Source: an uncultured Oribacterium sp. (GTDB lineage Bacteria; Bacillota; Clostridia; Lachnospirales; Lachnospiraceae). Taken from it: DNA of 36,097 bases. Positions within the stretch are counted from its first letter, which is position 1; the number at the start of each line of letters is the position of its first letter. Below are positions 8,701 to 16,259 of the stretch, piece by piece. Location: NCBI GenBank assembly GCA_946413525.1, contig CAMKKZ010000038.1:1-36097 (forward strand). The letters are read 5' to 3'. The translations under genes were made by a program, and so were the position numbers. The notes under the pieces are model-generated. The model was not told the origin of the DNA. It searched no databases and worked only from the letters and a program-made list of their open reading frames with translations.

Positions 8701-9990
8701 CTGACCGTCATTTATTTCCACAGCCGCTTCACCCGCAAGGACTGCCTTTCCCGCCTCCTCTTCTGTTACTGCTTCCTCTGTTCCTAATCCTTCTGATTCA
8801 ATTTCCTCTGATCCTTCTAATCCTATTTCCTCTGTTTCCCCTGCTCCTAATTCTTCTGATCCAATTATCTCTGTTTCTTTTTCTTCTGTTCCTAATTCCT
8901 CTATTCCTTCATCAATACCGATGAATTCCTCCGTCCCTTCCCCGGATAGTTCGGCTGCTTCTTCATTATCCGCGTCCGCAAATATTCCGCTCTCCGCAGC
9001 ATCGTTTTCATCATCTATCGTAAAATCTTCTTCACCGGTATTACTGTTAATGATATCATCACCGGCTTCCCCGTCTTCCTCTCCTGCTTCCTCGGACTTT
9101 GATTCTTCATCCACTGCTGCCGGAGCTTCTATTTCTTCCTCATCTAAATCTTTAATATCAAATTCTTCATTATCTAATTCTTTACTATCAAATTCTTCAT
9201 TATCTAATTCTTCATCCACTGCTGCCGGAGCTTCATCTTCCGCTACAGCTTCATCCGGGTCCGCAGCTTCACCTCCATCAACTGATTCTTCGCCTTCTTC
9301 ATTATCAGCAATTTCAACGGAATTTTCTTCGGAATCATCATTATCTTCATCATTATCACTGTATTCTAATCCGTTATTGTCATCATGATCATCATCAGCT
9401 TCGCTTACGGAAAGACCATGCTCCGGAGCATCTTCCCCTTCCTCGGATAATCCGTCATCCTCAAATTCTTCTGACTCTACAAAGAATCCCATTTCATTAA
9501 GAAACTCTGTTTCTTCACTTGATTCCGAATCCTCAGCCAATTCTTCTTCTGATGCCTCAGTCAATTCCTCTTCTGATGCCTCAGTCAATTCCTCTTCTGA
9601 TGCCTCAGCCAATTCCTCTTCTGATGCCTCAGCCAATTCCTCCTCTGATGCCTCAGCCAATTCCTCTTCTGATGCCTCAGTCAATTCCTCTTCTGATGCC
9701 TCAGTCAATTCCTCTTCTGATGCCTCATCGGATTCCACATTTTCAAAGGATTCCCCGCTCTCATCGCTCATCCCGTCGCCCAGGACAGCTTCTGACGCCT
9801 CGTCCCCCGACAAATCCTCCATCAGCAACACGCCGTCCAGAGAGACTTCATCCGGAACAGACATAACGGCCTGTTCGCCAATCTCCGGATTCAGCGAAGA
9901 CGCGAATGCAGCCGTCCCCGTGTTTCCCACTGCCAAAGAAAATACCAGCGCCATTGGCAGAATCCGCTTTCTCCTCATCAAGCTCATCAT
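5746..9990 (-). CDS. Large secreted repeat protein with acidic stalk, InlB-type repeat and Ig/FN3-like C-terminus
   Basis: A probable surface or extracellular protein of 1414 residues. It starts MMSLMRRKRILPM and has a signal peptide to about residue 30. I chose the ATG at 9990 because AAAGG and AGGAG lie just upstream; an in-frame extension to 10080 runs through a dispersed repeat and lacks a signal. Residues about 35-430 are extremely Glu/Asp/Ser/Ala-rich and include eight copies of EASEEEL(T/A). Residues about 440-1000 hold nearly three copies of a 187-residue module with repeats such as TLSVKGNYTQT and KVTVGGNV, probably a beta-helix-like fold. A Listeria-Bacteroides (InlB-type) repeat follows (about 1010-1080, GYNFEGWYT), then a YDG-containing Ig-like domain, a BIG-like domain, and two FN3-like domains to the end. 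No LPXTG sorting signal or membrane anchor is visible. A role in adhesion is inferred from this architecture. Confidence 0.88.
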   Translation of the reverse strand: MMSLMRRKRILPMALVFSLAVGNTGTAAFASSLNPEIGEQAVMSVPDEVSLDGVLLMEDLSGDEASEAVLGDGMSDESGESFENVESDEASEEELTEASEEELTEASEEELAEASEEELAEASEEELAEASEEELTEASEEELTEASEEELAEDSESSEETEFLNEMGFFVESEEFEDDGLSEEGEDAPEHGLSVSEADDDHDDNNGLEYSDNDEDNDDSEENSVEIADNEEGEESVDGGEAADPDEAVAEDEAPAAVDEELDNEEFDSKELDNEEFDIKDLDEEEIEAPAAVDEESKSEEAGEEDGEAGDDIINSNTGEEDFTIDDENDAAESGIFADADNEEAAELSGEGTEEFIGIDEGIEELGTEEKETEIIGSEELGAGETEEIGLEGSEEIESEGLGTEEAVTEEEAGKAVLAGEAAVEINDGQQDEQAGLMADGELSLEGDASYSPSQLSVYKKINLNGHALTVSGDFVTDAEITLGINGSLTVNGDMTASKDVHCEKGTLNVKGNYTQTNGRLEAYQLGTINITGNAAFTGNGHVYFFADSSKVTVGGNVNYSSLKGINNNKASWTVSGNVTQEKDTGLYKAGSLVLNGSGKQSLDLQENSEVCGLEAVNSQIAVSGYLNNTTLNSDFKPEMSGDLFTEGLTLDGHRLELPNGLIATGKISIGDNGTLLVNGDMSASEDVDCEKGTLSVKGNYTQTNGELKAYQLGTINITGNAAFTGNGYVYFFADSSKVTVGGNVSYSSLKGINNNKASWTVGGNVTQEKDTGLYKAGSLVLNGSGKQSVSLQENSEVGGLEAVNSQIAVSGYLNNATLNSDFKPEMSGDLLTKGLSLNGHRMELPQGLISTGKVSIGDNGTLIVNGDMNASEDVDCKKGTLSVKGNYTQTKGSLEAYQLGTINIVGNAAFTGIGNIYFSSDSSKVTIGGNVSYSSSEGVNDNKASWTVGGNVTQENDAGLLHFNELRLTTAKSSLSLPNGHINTLVLDKGKSKFTLEPEGCWDSLVASSTVKFDAAGGTTDTASKTVTTKKKYGTLPKAQRDGYNFEGWYTKSGTKGTVVKAATIVEAVDDHKLYAHWTLDISKAKVSLPGSLVYDGKEKEPVPEITLNGASLKKGTDYTISYSNNINAGKASAVIKGKGNYAGEKTVTFKIAKAAQKLKITKPAGNSLVPAGTKVTIKSSGAQGKLTYKSGSKAIAVVSAKGVVTGKKVGTVKITVKAAATDNYKAASKTLTLKVTPAKTSSFTVTNTAKGVKLSWKKVTGATGYYVYRNGKKVATIKKAATVTYTDTKAKKNGTKYQYQVYAYAKTGRGAASAKKTIYFLTRPAFKGVNNRSQKTITVELPANAKATGYEVRYVTGSTEKTKSFAKKGTSVEISGLQNGKTYQVSIRSYKKVGNTNYYSDWSAVKKITIKK
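6990..8630. repeat. Three 561-bp modules inside the surface-protein gene
   Basis: Corresponding points recur at 7382, 7943 and 8504, an exact 561-bp (187-residue) spacing. The two outer modules are more diverged than the central ones. All copies stay in frame. Confidence 0.8.
9534..9727. repeat. 24-bp coding tandem repeat (EASEEEL units)
   Basis: Eight in-frame copies of a 24-bp unit with GATGCCTCAG at 9551, 9575, 9599 and so on encode EASEEEL(T/A). The units are nearly identical, so copy number probably varies between strains. Confidence 0.85.
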
Positions 9991-10020
9991 CGTACTTTCC
10001 TTTCTCCTGGTAAGATTCCT

Positions 10021-10086
10021 TTCATACTTCATTTGTACCGCTGGAGCGTCACAAATGAGGATCAATGCCTGCGGCATCAAGTCAAA
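10021..10086 (-). repeat. Dispersed hairpin repeat, copy 1
   Basis: Read on the minus strand, this copy starts TTTGACTTGATGCCGCAGG, passes through a CATTTGTG...ACAAATG hairpin and ends GAAGTATGAAA. It matches copies at 11200, 19322 and 21487 and a partial copy at 34762. It lies just upstream of the surface-protein gene. Confidence 0.75.
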
Positions 10087-10215
10087 GCATGAAAAATGTC
10101 AATCATCACCGTTTAATATTAACAATCTGTAAATATTATAACCCTGCAACAGACATATTTGCAATGTTCTTTTAAGAATCTGTTCATAGCTGCTGAATAG
10201 TTTACTGACATTTCA

Positions 10216-10877
10216 TCAGACATTTATTTTAATAATTCTACAACTATGTTTCCTGTCACCTCCCGGAGCATCCTTGCTGTAGCTGATACCTACAAGTACG
10301 ATCCCACTCCCAAAATCCTGCAGGCTCTCATGATATTTCTTATTTAAGATCTGTGCAATCGCGCCTTCAGCATTCTCGTTCCATTTCAGTTCGATCACCA
10401 GAGCCGGCCAATCAGAATCATGTTTTGGCAGATAGACAATGTCCGCATAGCCCTCGCCTGATGGAAGCTCCTCCCACATCAGGTAATGATCACGGTAAGT
10501 ATAGTAGGCAAGCTTGATCACGCTTCGAAGGCTGTCTTCCTTGTTATAGTGAAGAGGCGCGCTTTCTTCCCTGTGCACCTTCTCAATCTGTGCCGCAACT
10601 GCCTCCTCATTTCCCTCAAGCGCCTTTCATAGCCCGGATCCTCCGCAATCCTGTATTGCTCAAATAATCCCCGGGAATCACAGGTCCTGTCGTAATAAGC
10701 GCATAACATCTGGGCCGCATAGGATTTTCCAAACCTGCGAGGCCTGCTGACGCAGCTTAGCTTCCTTTTTGTTCCAATGGTATTGTTTATCAAGCTGATC
10801 ATTTCAGTCTTATCAACATAATCGCTCTTAATTATTTCCGCAAATCCGCTATTCCCGGGATTCAGATATGTTCCCAT
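10216..10877 (-). pseudogene. Broken AAA-ATPase / PD-(D/E)XK nuclease-like gene
   Basis: Two parts of one protein family are fused out of frame. The N-terminal part starts at 10877 (MGTYLNPGNSGF; AAGG lies 8 bases upstream). It holds a Walker-A-like segment (SRPRRFGKSYAAQML) typical of the AAA-type ATPases found with a C-terminal PD-(D/E)XK domain. Near 10628 the frame shifts. The other frame continues ALEGNEEAVAAQIEKVHREE and then the nuclease-like C-terminus (GYADIVYLPKHDS, PALVIELKWNENAEGAIAQI). Family members are usually over 500 residues, so roughly 300 residues between the two parts have been deleted. Such proteins are common and often multi-copy in gut anaerobes, and their role is unsettled. 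This copy should be non-functional unless the C-terminal fragment is used alone. Confidence 0.85.
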
Positions 10878-11045
10878 TTCACAGACCTTCTTTCCGTCTT
10901 CCTGTCTGGAATAAAGCAAACCCCTCGAAAAGGTTCCGGATAGAGCTCACCATATGCTCATAATAAAAAACTTCAGGACGCTTAATGTGCCGCCAATAAT
11001 AAACTCTATAGTAACTTTATAGTAACTTTATAGTAAACTCAATTG

Positions 11046-11105
11046 AAAAAAGCCAAATTCAAACAGCCGCTCATCCCGAAAAAGGATCGTCTGTTTGAAT
11101 CTGGC
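11046..11105 (-). terminator. Rho-independent terminator downstream of the NlpC/P60 gene
   Basis: The arms 11052-11066 (GCCAAATTCAAACAG) and 11091-11105 pair at 14 of 15 positions. On the minus strand a TTTTTT run follows. The inner loop holds a second small hairpin. It lies about 210 bases past the NlpC/P60 stop codon. Confidence 0.75.
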
Positions 11106-11199
11106 AACCTGAATAATGAAAAATATCAGGAGTTTACCTGCGGCATTCCTTGTGCCGCAGATAAACCCAGGTTTTTCATACTAATCCGCAATTTCATTC

Positions 11200-11285
11200 T
11201 TTGACTTGATGCCGCAGGCGTTGAGTCCCATTTGTGTCGCGCCAGCGGCACAAATGAAGTATGAAAAGCTTGCTTTTCATACTTC
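11200..11285 (+). repeat. Dispersed hairpin repeat, copy 2
   Basis: This is a full 86-bp copy, differing from copy 4 (21487-21572) at two positions. It contains a 12-bp stem (CATTTGTGTCGC / GCGGCACAAATG, one G-T pair). It ends in a perfect 14-bp palindrome (GAAGTATGAAAAGC / GCTTTTCATACTTC). It sits 30 bp past the NlpC/P60 stop codon. Confidence 0.8.
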
Positions 11286-11315
11286 AACAATCAATTGATA
11301 AATTGATATCAACAA

Positions 11316-12452
11316 TTAGTTAATATACCTTCCAAACCCATAAGGCTTGGCATAATACATATTATGCTCCCTCACGTAATCGCCCGTATGGGTGCAATGG
11401 ACAAGCCGCCCGTTCCCGGCATAGATCCCGACATGGTAAATGGTGGACGGCGAGGTGCCGTAGAACACCAGATCCCCCGGACGAAGCTCGGCCTCGGAAA
11501 TCTTCGTGGAGGCCGCGTACTGCGAACGGGAGTCGCGAGGCACGCTGACGCCGAAGTGGGCAAATATCTGCTGTACGAAACCGGAGCAGTCCGCGCCCGA
11601 CCTCAGGGACGATCCGCCGCTCACGTAACGGAGCACGCCGATAAATGATTTCGCGTAGGAAAGCAGGGTATCCACGTCCACCCTGGCGCGCTCTTTCTTT
11701 TCAGCCGGAGCCTCCTTCTCCGCCGGAGCCGCTTCCTTCACGTCTTCGAGGACCGGTCCTTCCGCCACGCCTGCCGCGGAAGCCGCCCCGGGCCCGCCGC
11801 CGGCATTCACGACCTGCACGGAAGCTCCGCCGGAATCCTTCGGGCCTACCTCGCCCTCCGGAGAGCCGCCGGCCTCCACCGGACCCGCGTCAACGGAAAT
11901 GACCGAGCCGCCTTCCGGCGCCGTCTCCCCGACAGAGCCTGAAGGCCCGCCGGAGGACCCGGACGAACCGCTGGTCTTGACGGCCGTTGTCCTGCCACTC
12001 TTACCGCCATTTACCGAGCCGCTCATGATTGCGTCAATATCCAACTCCGTCCCCAAATCCATGTCGGATCCCAGCTCAATGGTTCCCGTGCTGACCTCGT
12101 TCTTCCCATTGGTTGAAACATTGTTGTTGCCTTCCGCGTCAATGACCTTGACAGATCCCTCTTCCACCCAGGCACCGGACTCGTTCACCTCGGAACCGTC
12201 CACCTTCCCGGACGTGACAAGCCAGCCGTTCTCGTCAAAATAGTAGCACTCCGCCTTCCCATCATAATTGCTCTCGATCCAGAACCAGCCGTTCTTCAGG
12301 AAAGTGCCGTCAAGGTTATTGTACCACCATTTCCCGCTGTCCTTCCCGCTCCCCTGCTGCCATCTGCCGGCCAGAGCCTGGCCAGGCAGCAGCAGTCCCG
12401 CCAATGCCGCGCAAATAACGCCATAGGAAAATTTCTTCTTGAAATCCATCAT
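11316..12452 (-). CDS. Secreted NlpC/P60 cell-wall hydrolase with cell-wall-binding repeats
   Basis: A probable peptidoglycan endopeptidase acting outside the cell, 378 residues from the ATG at 12452 (AGAGAGG lies 7 bases upstream). It has a signal peptide (KKKFSYGVICAALAGLL, cleavage near QALAG). A choline/glucan-binding-like repeat region follows (WWYNNLDGTFLKNGWFWI, then YYFDENGWLVTSG; about residues 30-100). A 150-residue low-complexity Gly/Ser/Pro/Glu/Ala linker leads to a C-terminal NlpC/P60 domain (about 255-378). The catalytic cysteine is in ADCSGF (near residue 288) and the histidine is in YHVGIYAG. Full catalytic motifs suggest activity, typically cleavage of gamma-D-Glu-diamino-acid bonds in stem peptides. 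It is monocistronic, with its own terminator downstream. The exact substrate bond is inferred from the family. Confidence 0.92.
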   Translation of the reverse strand: MMDFKKKFSYGVICAALAGLLLPGQALAGRWQQGSGKDSGKWWYNNLDGTFLKNGWFWIESNYDGKAECYYFDENGWLVTSGKVDGSEVNESGAWVEEGSVKVIDAEGNNNVSTNGKNEVSTGTIELGSDMDLGTELDIDAIMSGSVNGGKSGRTTAVKTSGSSGSSGGPSGSVGETAPEGGSVISVDAGPVEAGGSPEGEVGPKDSGGASVQVVNAGGGPGAASAAGVAEGPVLEDVKEAAPAEKEAPAEKKERARVDVDTLLSYAKSFIGVLRYVSGGSSLRSGADCSGFVQQIFAHFGVSVPRDSRSQYAASTKISEAELRPGDLVFYGTSPSTIYHVGIYAGNGRLVHCTHTGDYVREHNMYYAKPYGFGRYIN

Positions 12453-12787
12453 GGATAAACCTCTCTTGCGATAAAACGCAAATAATCCAACCATTGATCA
12501 AGGCATGCAGCCTGAAACATAATAAACTAACTTGAAACGCAAATAAAGTTTCCAAACTCAAAACACAAACTCAAAACACAAGCTGGAATATAAACTTTCC
12601 GCTTAAAACGCAGACTTACAATTACAGCCCCTACATAATATTCCAAAGTTTGGGAAAGTTCAATAGCCTGAAAAAGATTGTAATGAATCTTTTTCGATTT
12701 TTAAGGAAAGATGGAACCGGTGAAACAGGGCAACGGGAACAGGGGACGGTTCGATGTTCCGGAACATCGAACCGCCCCCATTTCCTG
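12453..12787. other. Intergenic region with a near-perfect palindrome
   Basis: The arms 12742-12760 and 12761-12779 (GGGGACGGTTCGATGTTCC and its complement) pair at 18 of 19 positions with no loop. Near 12559-12582 there is a short CTCAAAACACAA tandem duplication. No gene or convincing promoter is seen. Confidence 0.6.
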
Positions 12788-13300
12788 CTAACCATCCTTA
12801 TAGTGTACCCTGCAGTCTTTTCTGAAAAACGAAATGCCATATTTTCCAATATTTCCATAGCCGTCTTCCAGCAGGCCGTCCGCATAGGCGTTCTCATCAA
12901 TCTGCCTGATGGCTTTTTCTGCCGCAGCATCCATTATCTCCGGCGTGACCGGTCTTTTGCCTGACTGCTTCACACTCTTCAATTCGATAACGAAAGCCTT
13001 GTCAAACACGCTCACGGGCTTTAGCAATATATCACTTCTCCCCTCCCCGGACTCACGGTTGCTCTTCACCACGTACTCATTGCTGCCGGAAAGAATGCCC
13101 ACCATGAAGCCATGGTAAAAGTTCTCATAAGAATCCATATAGCTTATGGAAGGAGCCAGAAGCTTGTTGATTTCCCGTTCAAAGCCCTTCGCGTCCCCAT
13201 TCTTCATGCTTTCAAACAGGGCGTTCCGGTCTGATTTCTTCACAATCTCCTGTCGGAACCAGCTCAAAACCTTTTCGGACAGGAAAAACAAAAGCCGCAT
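12788..13300 (-). pseudogene. C-terminal fragment of an AAA-ATPase / PD-(D/E)XK family protein
   Basis: The 170 codons match only the end of the same broad family as the broken gene at 10216. A helical segment (FLSEKVLSWFRQEI) is followed by a PD-(D/E)XK-like core: GRSDILLKP, then KAFVIELKSVK, then an AEKAIRQIDENAYADGL region. The N-terminal ATPase domain, which should precede it by about 350 residues, is absent upstream, where only a short unique intergenic sequence is found. The frame itself is intact, but there is no clear ribosome binding site at the first ATG. I regard it as a truncated remnant. Confidence 0.75.
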
Positions 13301-13391
13301 TGACAGATAAGATTATCTATCAACGCAGCTTTTGTATCGCTACTCTATGCGCGGCTCACAAATATTGAAAGCTTGATGGGAAGTTAAAGCA

Positions 13392-16058
13392 TCATTCCCT
13401 GAAGCTGTAATATTCAAATACCGCGCTCTCCGGAACGCCGACGGAGTGCAGGTAATCCTGGCACCAGGTCTTCTGCTCGTCGGTCATGGACTCCGGCAGG
13501 TGCACGGTCACGTTCTCCGGAATGCCGGCAAAGGCTTCCGCGTCATAGTTGCCCTCATCGAAGAGAAGCTGGGTCGTGAACCAGATATCCGAAAGCTCAT
13601 CATTGCCCTCAAGGATCCGGGCGCCGGTGCCGTCTGCGCAGTTCCCGCGGAAAAAGGCGGAGGTGAAATCGCAATCCTTAAAGGCCCCGTCCGCGATGCT
13701 GTAAATATTCTTCGTCAGCCACCAGCCGTCATCCTCATAAAGGATATAGTCCGGGATGACCAGCTTCCTGCTCTCCCCATGGTAGCCGGTGAGGGTGGCA
13801 TTTTCGGAATCAAAGCCATAGGTATCCTCCGGCATGAAGTTCATGGCGGAGCCGATCCAGGCAATGTCCTGACAGCCGACAGAGAGAAGGAAGGAATCCA
13901 TAGCGGCGCATTCCTCTTCGGTGGAGTCAGAGGGCAGGTAAACCTGATTGTCAATGCTTGTACCGTTATAGAAGTCGCCCTGGATCTGCGACGGATCGTA
14001 AATCCCCTCCAGATACAGGCGGCTGCCCCTCACGGTTTCATGGTCGCTCGGGAATACGAAGTTCTTCGCGTCCGCAAAGTAAATGTAATCCGCGTTCAGC
14101 GCCCCCGTGCCGATCTCCACGTTCGAATTCTGCAGGATGATATAAGCCCCGCTGTAGGTCGCGTAATCGCCGATCTTCGTCACGGTGGACGGGATCACGA
14201 GCACGTCCAGCGTGGTGGAATTGAAGCAGTTGTACGGGATCTCCGTAATGCCCTCCGGAAGCCTGATATAAGGCAGGCCGCTCATATTGCTGAACGCGCT
14301 CTCGCCGATTGAGCGAAGGCTCTCCGGCAGGTCAAGCCTTGTAATGTTCTGGGCTCCCGAAAACGCCCCTTCTCCCAGCGCCTCAAGATCCCCGGGAAGC
14401 TCCACCTCCGCCGTGACAAGCGACATAAAAATACGATCAGCCGAAAGGTCCGAACCGTCCGGAATGGAGATCTTTTCAAAGGTGGCCCCGCTAAAGCAGT
14501 TATTGTCATATATCGCGCTGCTGCCGGCAAAGGTCCCGGCGCCGGAAGAATTAAACGCGGAAGTCCCGACATAGACCACGTTTTCAGGCAGGACCACGTC
14601 CCTAAGCTTCGGGCAGTCACGGAACGCGTTCTGATAAATATAATTCAGCGTTTCCGGAAGCACCACGGTCTCTAGGTTTTCGCAGCCCATGAAGGCATTG
14701 GCCTGGATTTCGCTGACGCCCTCGGGAATCGTGACGGACTTAAGGGTGGTATTGCCCTGGAAGGCGGAGGAGCCGATATAGACAGTGGCATACTCGCCGA
14801 TGGCATCAGGTATCTCCACATTCTCATCGGTTCCGGAATAGGACCGGATAACGCCGCCATCGGAAAGGAAGCCGTCGACCACCGCCGTGCCGGGCTGATG
14901 CCATGAGTCGGGATCCAGCTTCACGGAATTCATGAAATCAACGAACTGCTCATTGTCAAGGAAATTCCTGAAATCATCCACCGTCCAGCTGTTTGAAGAG
15001 ACATGCACATCCGCGCACATTTTCTCATTAAAAGGCGCGAAGAGATACATGGAGTAGATCGTCGTGGGCTCCCCTTCTTCCTTTTCGAAAACATGGGGGG
15101 CGATTACGCCCTTCCAATCAGTGCCGTTATAGCTCCTGTCAAAAACCTCCCCGCCTTCGTAGCTGTCCACATGATGCTGCACGTCCGGGTTGTACTGCAG
15201 GGAAACGCTAATGCCGCCCTTAAGCTCACGGGACTGAAGGTTCGCCACAATGCTGCTCTCGCTGGACTTGACGGGCCAGCGGGGCGGGAAGGAAGCGCTG
15301 AAGCCGTTCGCCGTGAACTCCTTGTATTCTGCGTCACGGATGGCCTCGAAGCTGTTCAGCACCGCGCGGAGCTTGCTGTTGTAGAGGTAATGATAAATAT
15401 TGCTGTCCTCCTTTGGCTCCAGTACCTCGAGCCGGATGTTAAGGCCCAGCCACTCCCCCACCAGGGTCTCGCCGTAATCCACGACGATATCCACGCCGGG
15501 GGCGTCGCCTTCGTTGGACGGGTGGAGCCAGCCCTTCCGGGTGTTATTTGCCCAGACCCTGGCCTGGAAGCCGTCCAGGGTGGTTTCCACATCCTGCGAC
15601 CAGTCCTCCTTGATGGAATGGCCGTCATATATGACGTTGCTTCTGACATTGTTAATGATGTTGTCATATCCGAAATTGAAGGGGCGGAAAAGAAGCTTCC
15701 AGCCGTCCTCCTCATCGGTCACCGTGATATGTCCCAGGTTCTCGCCCCTGCCTTCGTTGACCGCGGTCACGCCCTCCGGCAGCATGAGCTTCAGATTCTC
15801 CTCCTCGAAAACCTGCTCCGTCAGCTCGTACTCCCTGTTGATCCCGGGAATCGGGGCAGACTCATCGAGCTTGTTTTCCGCAGGCTCCTCCTCCACGAAG
15901 GGTGCCTCCTCCTCCGGCTTCTCCGGAGCCGCCGTCGTCTCCGAAACTGGGGCATCCGTCTGTGCCGGACTTTCCGTGGGGGCGGGCTTCTTGCCGCAGG
16001 AAGCAAAGCTCAGAAGCGCCGCTGAGGAAAGCAGCAGAACCAGTAATCTTTTCTTCAT
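13392..16058 (-). CDS. BspA-like leucine-rich-repeat lipoprotein
   Basis: An exported lipoprotein of 888 residues. The start at 16058 has GGAGG about 10 bases upstream, and an upstream in-frame extension runs into a structured repeat and is rejected. A lipobox ends at C21 (LLSFASC). A Pro/Glu/Ala-rich linker follows to about residue 75. The middle 400 residues are not recognised. From about residue 450 to the end there are LRR_5-type repeats of the treponemal/BspA kind (VTIPEGVSEIQANAFMGC, VVLPETLNYIYQNAFRDC, LDLPESLRSIGESAFSNM). Such domains commonly mediate binding to host or matrix proteins, which is family knowledge rather than evidence here. It follows the GH3-like gene on the same strand, with a 131-bp structured repeat in the 201-bp gap. 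Confidence 0.9.
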   Translation of the reverse strand: MKKRLLVLLLSSAALLSFASCGKKPAPTESPAQTDAPVSETTAAPEKPEEEAPFVEEEPAENKLDESAPIPGINREYELTEQVFEEENLKLMLPEGVTAVNEGRGENLGHITVTDEEDGWKLLFRPFNFGYDNIINNVRSNVIYDGHSIKEDWSQDVETTLDGFQARVWANNTRKGWLHPSNEGDAPGVDIVVDYGETLVGEWLGLNIRLEVLEPKEDSNIYHYLYNSKLRAVLNSFEAIRDAEYKEFTANGFSASFPPRWPVKSSESSIVANLQSRELKGGISVSLQYNPDVQHHVDSYEGGEVFDRSYNGTDWKGVIAPHVFEKEEGEPTTIYSMYLFAPFNEKMCADVHVSSNSWTVDDFRNFLDNEQFVDFMNSVKLDPDSWHQPGTAVVDGFLSDGGVIRSYSGTDENVEIPDAIGEYATVYIGSSAFQGNTTLKSVTIPEGVSEIQANAFMGCENLETVVLPETLNYIYQNAFRDCPKLRDVVLPENVVYVGTSAFNSSGAGTFAGSSAIYDNNCFSGATFEKISIPDGSDLSADRIFMSLVTAEVELPGDLEALGEGAFSGAQNITRLDLPESLRSIGESAFSNMSGLPYIRLPEGITEIPYNCFNSTTLDVLVIPSTVTKIGDYATYSGAYIILQNSNVEIGTGALNADYIYFADAKNFVFPSDHETVRGSRLYLEGIYDPSQIQGDFYNGTSIDNQVYLPSDSTEEECAAMDSFLLSVGCQDIAWIGSAMNFMPEDTYGFDSENATLTGYHGESRKLVIPDYILYEDDGWWLTKNIYSIADGAFKDCDFTSAFFRGNCADGTGARILEGNDELSDIWFTTQLLFDEGNYDAEAFAGIPENVTVHLPESMTDEQKTWCQDYLHSVGVPESAVFEYYSFRE

Positions 16059-16104
16059 TACGCTCATTCCTCCTTTATAAAACAAAGTGTTTATTTGCCG
16101 GTTG

Positions 16105-16235
16105 CTACTCAGGCAGCCGCTTGCAATCGCTGCAAGCGGCGTACACATAAGCTGAAAAACAGGCAAAAGACGCATGGGAATGCGCGTAAGCGCCGCGTCG
16201 TTTGCCGTAACTGCTCAGGGAACCTGAGCAGTTAC
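16105..16235 (-). repeat. 131-bp structured intercistronic element, copy 1
   Basis: It matches 35422-35552 at 121 of 131 positions without gaps. On the minus strand it folds as three stems. Stem A (16207-16235) is GUAACUGCUCAGG with its complement. Stem B pairs 16195-16206 with 16162-16173 (GGCAAA-GACGC type). Stem C (16116-16140) is GCCGCUUGCA with its complement. It begins 24 bases after the GH3-like stop codon and ends 46 bases before the BspA-like start. It could be a structured RNA leader, a processing signal or an ERIC-like mobile repeat. Confidence 0.8.
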
Positions 16236-16259
16236 ATTTGCCACATGTCAGACCCCGGC

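Larger units (their letters stand above)
10920..11315. other. Intergenic region without a gene
   Basis: This stretch holds three 11-12 bp copies of TATAGTAACTT (about 11009-11036), a minus-strand terminator (11046-11105), a CTGCGGCA/TGCCGCAG hairpin (about 11138-11160) and dispersed repeat copy 2 (11200-11285). I see no credible coding sequence. Confidence 0.7.
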
